Assembly: GCA_015655585.1 (NCBI GenBank) | Contig: JAATEV010000117.1 | Coordinates: 1 to 61,706 of the forward strand | DNA length: 61,706 bases | Reading direction: 5' to 3' | Source of the DNA: Terriglobales bacterium | GTDB taxonomy: Bacteria; Acidobacteriota; Terriglobia; Terriglobales; Acidobacteriaceae | Shown: in pieces, positions 16,936 to 24,966 of the stretch | Layout: each line of letters starts with the position of its first letter | Numbering within the stretch: position 1 is the stretch's first letter | Translations under genes and position numbers: made by a program | The notes under the pieces: generated by a model | The model's database searches: none | What the model saw: the letters and a program-made list of their open reading frames with translations, nothing else | What the model was told of the DNA's origin: nothing

Positions 16936-17670
16936 CTAATAGGACGAGCCGGGTTCTTTGTCGTAGGCGTGGCCGTACATGTTCATGTGATTGGAGAGTT
17001 GGGTTCCGCCTATGGGGACGCTGATTGCTCCTAGGTCTTCGGGTTGCGCGGTGAGGTGAAGATTGCGGCTTAGTCCGTCGAGGACCGATTGCGATACGCC
17101 TTCTACCCAGAGATTTAATTTGTAGTTGCCGGATGGAATATTGCGGAGGAGGAAGGCTCCGGAGTCGTCGGCTATGGCGTAGAGCGGCGTGTCGAGGCTT
17201 ACGATGACGGCGCTCATCTCGGGGTGGATGTTGCAGAAGATGTAGGAGACGCCTTGCCGCGAGAAGCTTACGGACTTGCTGGAACCGGCTTCGTAGAGGC
17301 CGAGGTCGAAGCGGCGTCCGTTGAAGAGCGAGAAGACGTTGTGGAAGAAGGGATCGCGGTTGGGGAACTCGACTACGCCGCCTACGGGTACGACCTGGAG
17401 GTGTGGGCTGAAGGTGCGATTCTTCTGGAGAAGCGCATAGTGGCCGGTTGGCTCGAAGGTGGGCGCTGCGGTGCCGGGCAGAGCGGTGAGCCAGGCTACC
17501 GCGGGGGTGCTGCGGTGTTTGCCGGGAAGCGAGGAGACTATGTGAAGACGCACCTCTGCGGTTGGGCGGCTGGCGGAGGTCTGGGCAGGCGAAAGTGGCG
17601 ATGCGAAGATCGCTGCGGCGAAGATGAGGCCGCTCCATCTGTGGGCCTTGTATGTCTTTTGGGGTTTCAT
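16936..17670 (-). CDS. Plastocyanin-like (cupredoxin) copper protein
   Basis: 244-residue exported protein (signal peptide to about residue 30). Type-1 copper ligands are visible: His110 in FFHNVFS, then Cys146-x2-His149-x2-Met152 in FCNIHPEM. A C-terminal carboxypeptidase-regulatory-like beta domain follows (IPSGNYKLNLWVEG). Such 'methylamine utilisation-type' cupredoxins are periplasmic electron carriers or copper proteins. ATG 17670 overlaps the stop of the barrel-protein gene (ATGA), so it is the last gene of the regulator-kinase-barrel-cupredoxin operon and is probably controlled with it. Confidence 0.85.
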   Translation of the reverse strand: MKPQKTYKAHRWSGLIFAAAIFASPLSPAQTSASRPTAEVRLHIVSSLPGKHRSTPAVAWLTALPGTAAPTFEPTGHYALLQKNRTFSPHLQVVPVGGVVEFPNRDPFFHNVFSLFNGRRFDLGLYEAGSSKSVSFSRQGVSYIFCNIHPEMSAVIVSLDTPLYAIADDSGAFLLRNIPSGNYKLNLWVEGVSQSVLDGLSRNLHLTAQPEDLGAISVPIGGTQLSNHMNMYGHAYDKEPGSSY

Positions 17671-19244
17671 CAGAATTTATACCCTGCGCCTATGCCGATG
17701 ATGTTGCTGGTGGCGGTGGGGCCTATGACCGGAGCGCTCTCTACGTGGCGGTATTCGAGAGAGAAGAGCAGGTAGGCGCTGGGGCTGTAGATGATGTTTC
17801 CTGTGTAGGTCCGGTTGCGAGCGAGGTTCTGGTAGATGGTGCCGTTGGGCACATAGTACGGGCGAAGATGGCGGGCGAAGACGTTGTCGAAACCGAAGGC
17901 AGCGTTGAGCTCAAGCCGGTTGTTGAGGACTTCCTTCAACTGCGTCCAGCCGCCTGCATCGTTGAGACGGCGAAAGTAATACTCGCCCGGGTCCCTGCCG
18001 GTTGCGTAGACGTAGTCTTTGAATCCGCCTGCGCCGAGACCACCGAGAGCGGCCCCGCGATAGACGTTGGCTGTCCATGAAAGATGAAGCGGAAGACGAT
18101 AGCGGGCGTCGAGAGTTCCGGCCCAGGAGTTGAAGCGCTGGCCGGTGGGCGTGAGATGTGGCGAGAGATAGCCACCGATGCCAAGGTGATTGGCATCGTC
18201 GCGAGGCGGGGATTCTATGAGCGAAACGTGGCCTTCGATGCCGGGCCAGCGACTTTGCTCCGCAGTGGAGGCGGTCGTTCCACTTGTAGCTGCGGCGGAG
18301 GCTGTGGGGATGATGGGGGCGTCGCCGGGATCGATCAGCGCGCCCTGAAGCTGGATTGCGTGGGAGGCCCCGAGATCGAAGCGCTGCGTGATTCCTAGCT
18401 GGGGGTTCCATGCCCAGAGATTGCCAGACCAGGCCAGCGCGGGCTCGGCTACGGCGGTGAGGGAGGTTGGGGTGTCGGGGCTGATGATGGGTTTATCGAG
18501 AGAGAAGAAGGCTTCGGTGTGTTCCCAACGGAGTCCGGCGTGGGCAGAGCGCAGACGCAGTAAAGAGGAGCCGGTTCCGGAGTAGCCGGTGTAACTGCTG
18601 GCGGAGCTGCTGGACTGCGGGTTTCCATTGAAATCGACGCGGAGGTCCGCGTAACTTTTGGCACCGAAGAGACGGGGGCCGCGCGCGTCGAAGCCGAGGA
18701 CGGTCTGCCGAAGGGTGAGCCCAGTGCTGCCTGCGCCGGGAGTGGCCAGGGTGGGGGTGGCGGCTACATCTACGGCTCTGGTGTTGACGAAGCCGGTGAG
18801 GAGCATGAGGCCGGTGAGCTTGACCGGATACTTGGACTCGGTCTCGACCTTTGCCTGTTCGTGTGTGGCGATCTGGGCGGACTGAATATCCTGATGCTCA
18901 CGCAGCTCGTCGATCTGGGCTTGGGTTGAAGGAGGATTCTGAGCGGGGCTGGCGGGTTGCATAGTGGAAGCGGGCGCGGTAGCGGCCATCTGCTGTTGAA
19001 GGGCTTTTAATTGCTGACGCATCTCGATAAGTTCATGTTGCGAGGCGTCGATCTGGGCCTGCGTCTTTTCCATTGCGTCGTTTAGCTGCTGGATCTTCTG
19101 GGCGATCTGGGTTGCATCGCTGGTTTGCGCGTGGAGGCGGAAGGGAGAAGCGGCGATCAGGATTGCAGACAGAACTATGCCTCCCAGGGGCCTGCGGGAA
19201 GCTTGCGGGCGATGCGGATTGTGCCTAGTTCCGTACCTTGTCAT
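17670..19244 (-). CDS. Outer-membrane beta-barrel protein with N-terminal coiled coil
   Basis: 524 residues. A signal peptide ends near HAQ (residue 40); residues about 45-125 form a heptad-rich coiled coil (IAQKIQQLNDAMEKTQAQID, IEMRQQLKALQQQM), and the rest is a porin-like barrel with alternating strands, ending in GIGAGYKF with a terminal aromatic residue typical of OM proteins. Resembles OprP-like/trimeric-anchor porins; the substrate is unknown. ATG 19244 is chosen (AAGG upstream, 20-bp overlap with the kinase); an upstream in-frame start at 19286 lies deeper in the kinase gene. It is coupled by ATGA overlap to the copper protein. Confidence 0.82.
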   Translation of the reverse strand: MTRYGTRHNPHRPQASRRPLGGIVLSAILIAASPFRLHAQTSDATQIAQKIQQLNDAMEKTQAQIDASQHELIEMRQQLKALQQQMAATAPASTMQPASPAQNPPSTQAQIDELREHQDIQSAQIATHEQAKVETESKYPVKLTGLMLLTGFVNTRAVDVAATPTLATPGAGSTGLTLRQTVLGFDARGPRLFGAKSYADLRVDFNGNPQSSSSASSYTGYSGTGSSLLRLRSAHAGLRWEHTEAFFSLDKPIISPDTPTSLTAVAEPALAWSGNLWAWNPQLGITQRFDLGASHAIQLQGALIDPGDAPIIPTASAAATSGTTASTAEQSRWPGIEGHVSLIESPPRDDANHLGIGGYLSPHLTPTGQRFNSWAGTLDARYRLPLHLSWTANVYRGAALGGLGAGGFKDYVYATGRDPGEYYFRRLNDAGGWTQLKEVLNNRLELNAAFGFDNVFARHLRPYYVPNGTIYQNLARNRTYTGNIIYSPSAYLLFSLEYRHVESAPVIGPTATSNIIGIGAGYKF

Positions 19245-21108
19245 GTTCGTTGACCTTATCTGAAGCTTCGTGGCCGGACGATGCACTCTCTATGATGCCC
19301 GAAGGCCCGCGTGCCAGCGTCATCTGAAAGATGGTCTCGCCGGGACGGCTGTCGATGAGGATGACGCGGCCTCCGTGTTCTTCTGCGATACAGGATGCCA
19401 GCGTCAGTCCTAGTCCTGTTCCCTTCTGTCTTCCCTCGCTTACGAACGGCTCGAAGAGATGCTCGCGAATTTTGTCTGCGACTCCGGAGCCATTGTCGAT
19501 GACGCGTATCAAAATGTCTTGCTCCCGCGGTTCGAGCGATATGGAGACCGCGGGTTCCGAGGCATACGCACGAGCCGCCTGACAGGCGTTGATCAACAGA
19601 TTATAGATGGCACGCTCCACCTGCTTTGCATCTACGAGTGCCACAGTTTTTTCTGAGTCACCGTAATTTGCAGAGAGCTTTACTCCTTCCGCATCCGGGT
19701 GTGCTCGAAGCAAGGCGACGGCACGCGATGCGAGGCCCGAGATCTGTTCCAGAGACTTGTTGATGCTTCTGCCGGTGCGGCTGAAGATCAGCAGAGACTC
19801 GATCATCTCGGTTGTTCCGTGTACGGCAGTGCGGATGTCTCCGAAGATTTCGTTACGCTCTTCTTCGGAGAGGCGACCTGAGGCGAGGAACTCCGAGTTG
19901 GCGTAGACGGCGGCTAGATAGTGGCGGAGATCGTGAGAGACGGAGCTGGCCATTCTGCCGATGGTTGCGAGCCGCTCGGCTTCAAGAAGCGCACGATTTT
20001 TTTGCTGAATCTCCTCCCTCATGCCAGCGAAGGCGGAACTCAACTGGCGAACCTCGCGGGGGCCGTTGGTGGGGATGCGATACCGGTTGTCTCCCATGCC
20101 GAAGGCGCGCACTCCCTGAGACAGGACTTCGAGAGGACGCGTGAGGAGACGGGCGATGATGGTCATGAGAACGATACCGGCCAGAAGCGCAAGAATACCC
20201 GTGTTCAGGACGAGCCTGTCCACGCGTTTCATCCATATCTCCGATGGCTCGAAGGATTTGAGCAGCACGAGTTGTAGAGGTGAGGTTGCGGAATCGGAGA
20301 GGTCTTCCGTGGCGGCGAGGTAGTCGCTGCTGCCGAGCTTGACACGCACAGGCGCGGATGGCGTGGCCTTGAGCAGCACGGGATTCGCGAGGCCGGATTG
20401 CATCTCGGCGGGCAGGGTGCTGGTGACGACATGGCCGCTGCTGAGGAAGGTCGCCTCGACGCCGGTGGGCTGGCTGATCTGGCGCACGGTACGCTCGATG
20501 GAGATGCCGCTGATGACGTATCCGAGGAGGGTGCCTTTATCATCGCTGCCGAAATAGAGCGGATGGCGCGAGCAGGCGTAGAGCGCCTGGTTGTCGATGA
20601 GGAAGTGCTTCTCCGAGACGGCGAGCCGGACGAGCGCTGTGTGCAACGGAGCGTCCTGAGGGTTGTTGCGGGTGTAGAGAGCGATGACGCGGCCGGAGGT
20701 GTCGGTGAGAGCGAAGAGGTCGTTGCCGCTGAGTGACCAGAATTCCACGGCTCCGTTCTGGATGGTGCGGTCGTCGCCGCTGGTCATCAGGGCTTTGAGG
20801 GTTGGCAGCTCGGAGAGAAGCGCGTTCTCCCGGTCGAGCGCGGCGAGCCGCTCCGTTTGAAGATTTTCGAAGGTGATGACGGAGTGCTTGAGGTCTGCGG
20901 AGAGATTGTCGGTTACCTGGGCACGCAGACGATGTTGCAGCAGGATGGAGAAGAGTGCGGTGACGATCGCCGTGACTACGCTGACGACAACGACGAGCAG
21001 CACATGCGTGCGAATGCCCTGCGTACGGGGATCAGGCGCGATGGGAGAGGGGTGCCCGGAGAAGACGTTCCGATTTGCGTCAGAGGACAAATTTATATCC
21101 AGCGCCAT
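19225..21108 (-). CDS. Membrane sensor histidine kinase
   Basis: 627 residues. TM1 at about 35-57, a large periplasmic sensing domain (about 60-298, Cache-like), TM2 at 300-322, HAMP at about 322-375, HisKA with phospho-acceptor His392 in SSVSHDLRHYLAA, then HATPase_c with the N box LLINACQAA, G1 DNGSGVAD and G2 GTGLGLTLA. Its start lies 29 bp inside the response-regulator gene, so the two are co-translated partners. Ligand unknown; the operon's porin and copper protein suggest an envelope or metal/redox signal (inference). Confidence 0.93.
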   Translation of the reverse strand: MALDINLSSDANRNVFSGHPSPIAPDPRTQGIRTHVLLVVVVSVVTAIVTALFSILLQHRLRAQVTDNLSADLKHSVITFENLQTERLAALDRENALLSELPTLKALMTSGDDRTIQNGAVEFWSLSGNDLFALTDTSGRVIALYTRNNPQDAPLHTALVRLAVSEKHFLIDNQALYACSRHPLYFGSDDKGTLLGYVISGISIERTVRQISQPTGVEATFLSSGHVVTSTLPAEMQSGLANPVLLKATPSAPVRVKLGSSDYLAATEDLSDSATSPLQLVLLKSFEPSEIWMKRVDRLVLNTGILALLAGIVLMTIIARLLTRPLEVLSQGVRAFGMGDNRYRIPTNGPREVRQLSSAFAGMREEIQQKNRALLEAERLATIGRMASSVSHDLRHYLAAVYANSEFLASGRLSEEERNEIFGDIRTAVHGTTEMIESLLIFSRTGRSINKSLEQISGLASRAVALLRAHPDAEGVKLSANYGDSEKTVALVDAKQVERAIYNLLINACQAARAYASEPAVSISLEPREQDILIRVIDNGSGVADKIREHLFEPFVSEGRQKGTGLGLTLASCIAEEHGGRVILIDSRPGETIFQMTLARGPSGIIESASSGHEASDKVNEHDKVRN

Positions 21109-21820
21109 AGATTGTAAGCAGATGCTTTGGATTAGCCGGGTCAGGCTCGAGCTTCTGCCGCAACTTCAGTATCTGATTATCTACGGTGCGCGTGGTGGGA
21201 TAAGCGTTGTATCCCCAGACCTCGTTGAGCAGGATGTCCCGGGTGAGGACGCGGTCGACGTTCTCGGTGAAGTACTTGAGGAGCTTGAACTCGTGCGCGG
21301 TGAGGACGACGGGGCTGTTGCCTTTGCGGGCGGTCATGCTTTTGAAGTCGATTTCGCACTCTCCGAAGCGGAAGAGAGTGACGCCGGAGGGTCTCCGCTG
21401 GCGACGGATGGCGGCCTGTACACGGGCCATGAGCTCGCGTGGACTGTAGGGCTTGGTGACGTAGTCATCGGCTCCCATTTCGAGGAGGAGCACTTTGTCG
21501 ACGACCTCGCTGACCGCACTGAGAATGACGACGGGCGTTTCGCTGGAGATGGACTTGAAGGTCTGGCAGAGCTCGCGGCCAGAGATGCCGGGGAGGATGA
21601 GATCGAGCACGACGGCGATGGGACGCTCGCGGCGGAACAGCTCCAGGCCAAGGCGTCCGTCTCCGGCGACCACGACGGTGTACTGTTCGCTGGCGAAGAT
21701 ACGATGAAGTACCTTTTGCATACGAGGGTCGTCTTCAACGATGAGGATCGTACCGAGACTCGCTGAGAGAGGGACCTCCATTGCGGCTTCAGCTTCTATC
21801 ATGTCCGTATCAGAAAGCAT
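21080..21820 (-). CDS. OmpR/PhoB-family response regulator
   Basis: 246 residues. The receiver domain has the acidic pair Asp30-Asp31, phospho-acceptor Asp73 in LDLILPG, and Lys123 in VTKPYSP; the C-terminal winged helix includes LTAHEFKLLKYF, RDILLNEVWGYNAYPTTRTVDNQI and a terminal YGAGYKFVL. Proteins of this class bind direct repeats with 11-bp periodicity, and seven such boxes occur at promoters between 24 and 49 kb, making this regulator the leading candidate to bind them (inference). First gene of a four-gene operon. Confidence 0.95.
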   Translation of the reverse strand: MLSDTDMIEAEAAMEVPLSASLGTILIVEDDPRMQKVLHRIFASEQYTVVVAGDGRLGLELFRRERPIAVVLDLILPGISGRELCQTFKSISSETPVVILSAVSEVVDKVLLLEMGADDYVTKPYSPRELMARVQAAIRRQRRPSGVTLFRFGECEIDFKSMTARKGNSPVVLTAHEFKLLKYFTENVDRVLTRDILLNEVWGYNAYPTTRTVDNQILKLRQKLEPDPANPKHLLTIYGAGYKFVL

Positions 21821-21840
21821 TGTTCTGAACCTCTATTCTC

Positions 21841-21901
21841 ATTGTGACAATATGAAGCGGGCGTGGCTACCTCTATTGTCCAAGTTTGACAATTCGATGA
21901 C
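21841..21901. promoter_or_regulatory. Regulator promoter region with palindrome and reversed TGAC pair
   Basis: In the 83-bp gap upstream of the response-regulator gene, ATTGTGACAAT (21841-21851) is a perfect odd palindrome, and TGAC occurs at 21887 and 21898, 11 bp apart, in the orientation opposite to the boxes in front of other genes. Possible autoregulatory site. Confidence 0.4.
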
Positions 21902-21903
21902 AT

Positions 21904-23157
21904 TTACCCGGGGAGTTCCCTGCTTTCTTTGCCGGGGGTAGGCCTTGCCTGGGCTATGAGGATGGAGAACATCAGGATTGCCCAGAGCGGAAGCGAGATG
22001 TCGTACACCTCTGTGTCCGCCAGACCACGGACCAGTACGAAGAGAAGGAGGGCGTAGAAGAAGGCTCTTTGCGGGATATGGGTTATGCGACGAATTTGAA
22101 AAAAGAAGCTGCCGTACAGCCCAGCCAGCAGAATGAGCCCGGCTATGCCGTAGAGATAGAACTGCTGTAGCGGCTCGTTGTGGGCGTGGCGCGCCTCAAA
22201 GAGGCCGAACGGAGGAATGACCTGCCACACAGAATAAAAACCATGGCCGAACCACGGTTTCTGGATCGCTTCTTCCAGAAAAACGGCCCAGATTCCCAGG
22301 CGGCCAGTGAGGGTCTCGGGACTGTTGCCGGCGTTGCTGTAAATATCGAAGTAGGAGGTCAGCAAGCCGGAAAAGGCGACTGCGATGAATGCGGTAAGAG
22401 CGATGAGGGAGAGCTTAGTCTTGCGGCTCATGGAGGTGTCTCGGAGAAGGAGAAAGCCCTGGGCCAGGAGGAAGGCAACGAGGGTTGTTTTGCTGAGACT
22501 TCGCAGGAGAGTGAGGCCGAGGATGATTGTCGCTATGCCGAACTTCCCGATCTTTTCGCGGAGGAGATACTGCGCAAAGAAGAAGGCAAAGCCGCAGAGA
22601 TAGCCGATTTGATTGGAGCCCAGAAGTTCTTCATCTCCAAGCCGGAGATCGGATTGAATCGGCAGAAGCCAGGCGATGACAGCGAGGACGCAAGCTCCAC
22701 AGACGTAGCCCCGCATGAGCGCATGGATCACTGGGGTTGGGTTGCTCGAACATACGAGAAGAGCGACGATAACCACGTCTGCGGTGAGAGCACACCAGTA
22801 TGCGGTTGCGGCAAAGGGCGAATCTGCAACAGACCAGAGAAGGCTGATGCCCGAGAAGCAGAGGAAGCAGAAGACCCAGCGAATGCTGGGGATTTGCAGG
22901 AGACTGCGCAGGGTGCGGCCTCCTGAGCCGACAGATTGAAAGATCACCAGACCCAGCAGGGCGAAGTTGCAGACGAGGCTGATGCCTGTACCTGTTTGTG
23001 GGTCGGTGCCGAGGACGCGAACCGAGAGGAGCATGATGAAGACACGAAAGGAAAAGAAGGCTCCAGCCAGCCACGCGACTTCGGCTACGACCGATGTCTC
23101 CGAGGATGTGGCGGGGATCTCAATGCTTTGGATCATGGATGCCTTCTGGATTTCCAT
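21904..23157 (-). CDS. O-antigen ligase / Wzy-type polymerase
   Basis: 417-residue polytopic membrane protein (10-12 hydrophobic helices) with the Wzy_C-type periplasmic loop: TLTGRLGIWAVFLEEAIQKP, then WFGHGFYSVW and ARHAHNEPLQQFYLYGIAG, where the RxxxW and H-x-N-x-x-L residues are characteristic. It polymerises or ligates polysaccharide repeat units on the periplasmic face. It starts 6 bp after the cytochrome gene, in an unusual operon with a CuA-like protein and a cytochrome c, separate from the main Wzx operon. Confidence 0.88.
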   Translation of the reverse strand: MEIQKASMIQSIEIPATSSETSVVAEVAWLAGAFFSFRVFIMLLSVRVLGTDPQTGTGISLVCNFALLGLVIFQSVGSGGRTLRSLLQIPSIRWVFCFLCFSGISLLWSVADSPFAATAYWCALTADVVIVALLVCSSNPTPVIHALMRGYVCGACVLAVIAWLLPIQSDLRLGDEELLGSNQIGYLCGFAFFFAQYLLREKIGKFGIATIILGLTLLRSLSKTTLVAFLLAQGFLLLRDTSMSRKTKLSLIALTAFIAVAFSGLLTSYFDIYSNAGNSPETLTGRLGIWAVFLEEAIQKPWFGHGFYSVWQVIPPFGLFEARHAHNEPLQQFYLYGIAGLILLAGLYGSFFFQIRRITHIPQRAFFYALLLFVLVRGLADTEVYDISLPLWAILMFSILIAQARPTPGKESRELPG

Positions 23158-23163
23158 CTTGGG

Positions 23164-23637
23164 TCAGTGAGTGTACATCTCGGGTACGCCCTGACTTCCG
23201 GCGGGTGGAAGATGACGGATATAGAGGACGATGCTCCAGAGCTCGTCGTCGCTCAATGTTCCGCTGGAGCCGGGCATACCAGAGGGGCGGATTCCATAAT
23301 CCAAGATCCACTTGAGCTGGCCATCGGTATAGCTTTGCACTTCCGCAGATGCAAGTGAAGGGATGGGCGGGGAGATGTGATCGGCGAAAGGGACGCCGGT
23401 GTTCTGACCGTCCATGCCATGGCAGGCTATGCAGTAGTGCGAGAAGGCTTCTTTGCCGTCCTGCCAGTTCTGAGGCGTGTAAGGCAGGGGGTTCTTCTCG
23501 CTTCGGTTTCCAATGAAGAAGTGATGCTTGGCATAGTTGACGGTTTCGGTCTCTAGTTTGCCCGGCGGCTGGGTGGCCTTGCATCCGGATAGTCCTGTGG
23601 CACAGACAACGGCGAAGAGAACTGACCGGCGGCGCAT
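23164..23637 (-). CDS. Class I c-type cytochrome lipoprotein
   Basis: 157 residues with a lipoprotein signal (CATGLSGC, lipid Cys19) and one haem site, Cys69-I-A-Cys72-His73, with the likely distal Met in RPSGMPGSSG. Mono-haem cytochrome of the CccA/cbb3-subunit type, anchored in the periplasm. It sits between a CuA-like cupredoxin (2-bp gap) and the O-antigen ligase, so electrons may pass between CuA and this haem; donor and acceptor are unknown. Confidence 0.9.
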   Translation of the reverse strand: MRRRSVLFAVVCATGLSGCKATQPPGKLETETVNYAKHHFFIGNRSEKNPLPYTPQNWQDGKEAFSHYCIACHGMDGQNTGVPFADHISPPIPSLASAEVQSYTDGQLKWILDYGIRPSGMPGSSGTLSDDELWSIVLYIRHLPPAGSQGVPEMYTH

Positions 23638-23639
23638 CT

Positions 23640-24005
23640 TCAGTTCACCACGTGAAGCATGAGCGACATTCCACCGTGGCCGGAGCCGCAGAAGACGGAG
23701 CAGTGGCCGGTGAAGTCGCCTGCCTTATCTGGCGTGAAGCTCAGTTCTCCCGCGCCATTTTTGCCGATGGTTACATTCAGGTTGAGTTCGCGGAAGCGAA
23801 GACCATGAGCTGTATCGAGGCTTTTGATGACGAGGACGACGGGCTGGCCTTTCTTTACGGTGATCTCCGATGGCTCGTAAGAGAAGCGCTTGGCTGTGAT
23901 CTCGATCCGATGGGGCGCTTCCTGTGCTGAGGCTGAATGCGCGCCGAAGAACATGGCAGCTAATACTCCGAAAGATACAACCATCGGCACACGTTTTTTC
24001 TTCAT
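23640..24005 (-). CDS. Stand-alone CuA-type cupredoxin
   Basis: 121 residues with signal peptide (cleavage near SASAQ). Ligands match the binuclear CuA site of cytochrome oxidase subunit II: His67, then Cys102-x3-Cys106-x3-His110-x2-Met113 in CSVFCGSGHGGM. There is no transmembrane hairpin or oxidase gene nearby, so it is a soluble periplasmic CuA protein. It is first in the CuA-cytochrome-ligase operon, 129 bp downstream of a TGAC direct-repeat box. Confidence 0.9.
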   Translation of the reverse strand: MKKKRVPMVVSFGVLAAMFFGAHSASAQEAPHRIEITAKRFSYEPSEITVKKGQPVVLVIKSLDTAHGLRFRELNLNVTIGKNGAGELSFTPDKAGDFTGHCSVFCGSGHGGMSLMLHVVN

Positions 24006-24133
24006 GAAATGCTCCTTGTGATGTTGTGCTTTCGGGCGCGGAGGTTCAGATCATGAAGCGACAAAGCCTCTTTGTCCTGACTAGCAACAGACTTCACAGT
24101 AGTCGGTTGAAGAGCTTCAGTTGTAAGGACGCG

Positions 24134-24159
24134 GTTAGTTGATTGTCAGGAGATTGTCG
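24134..24159 (-). promoter_or_regulatory. TGAC 11-bp direct-repeat box upstream of the CuA gene
   Basis: In gene orientation CGAC, TGAC and TAAC repeat at exact 11-bp steps (plus-strand positions 24156, 24145, 24134). Two full units read GACAATC-tcct-GACAATC. OmpR/PhoB-type operator geometry; one unit is perfect in the tetramer and two are degenerate. Confidence 0.6.
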
Positions 24160-24180
24160 AGGGTTTATGAAACGGCGACA

Positions 24181-24966
24181 TCAATGATTGATGGCCGTCT
24201 TTGAGGAGAGGACGAGCTTTAGCTGTTGAAGAATAACCTTTCCAAGGAACTCCGGATTATTGCGTAGATAACGCCGCCACAGACGGCGAGGATCTTGCAG
24301 GAGACGATGCAGCCACTGCAAACCGGCCCGCTTGATCCAGGGAGAGCAGTCTCGAATTCTGCCTGTGTGGTAATCGAAGGCTGCGCCCACACCGATCAGC
24401 AGGGGTACTTGAAGGCGATCAACATACTGCGCCATAAAGCGCTCCTGTTTCGGAGTGCTGAGGCCAACCCAGACAATGTGAGGGCTAGAGGAATGAATTT
24501 GCGCGATTACATCCTCTTCTTCTGCAGGAGTCAGCGACCTGAAGGGAGGCGTGCAGGTGCCTACGATCTTAATGCCTGGATATTTCATTTCGAGCGATTG
24601 CTTCAGCTCTTCCGCGACTCCCGGTTGGCCTCCGTATAGGAAGTGACGGTAGCCATGTGTCTGGGACAGGCTGCATATCTCCAGCATGAAATCAGGACCG
24701 AAGACTCTATCCATGCTGACGAAGCCCTGCAAACGCCCTACCCAGGACATGGGCATTCCGTCGGGGAGGTTCATCACACTATCGTTCAGAATCTTCAGGA
24801 GCGTGGGATCTCTTTGCGCTTCCATCACGCCATGTACTCCCGTGAGGCAGACATAGCCGGGGCGATTGGCGCATATCCACTGCATGGCGACGGCAACAGC
24901 ACGGCTCATATTGATTGCTGAGACGTTCACGCCGAGCACGTTGGCATACTTTGCACGACCGATCAT
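24181..24966 (-). CDS. WecG/TagA/CpsF family glycosyltransferase
   Basis: 261 residues of the GT26 family, which add the second sugar to a lipid-linked primer. Motifs: MNLPDGMPMSWVGRLQG, FGPDFMLEIC, HFLYGGQPGVAEEL, HIVWVGLSTPKQERFMAQ and GVGAAFDYHTGRIRDCSPWIKRAGL. ATG overlaps the stop of the priming sugar transferase (ATGA), consistent with acting on its product at the inner membrane. It ends the main exopolysaccharide operon. Confidence 0.92.
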   Translation of the reverse strand: MIGRAKYANVLGVNVSAINMSRAVAVAMQWICANRPGYVCLTGVHGVMEAQRDPTLLKILNDSVMNLPDGMPMSWVGRLQGFVSMDRVFGPDFMLEICSLSQTHGYRHFLYGGQPGVAEELKQSLEMKYPGIKIVGTCTPPFRSLTPAEEEDVIAQIHSSSPHIVWVGLSTPKQERFMAQYVDRLQVPLLIGVGAAFDYHTGRIRDCSPWIKRAGLQWLHRLLQDPRRLWRRYLRNNPEFLGKVILQQLKLVLSSKTAINH

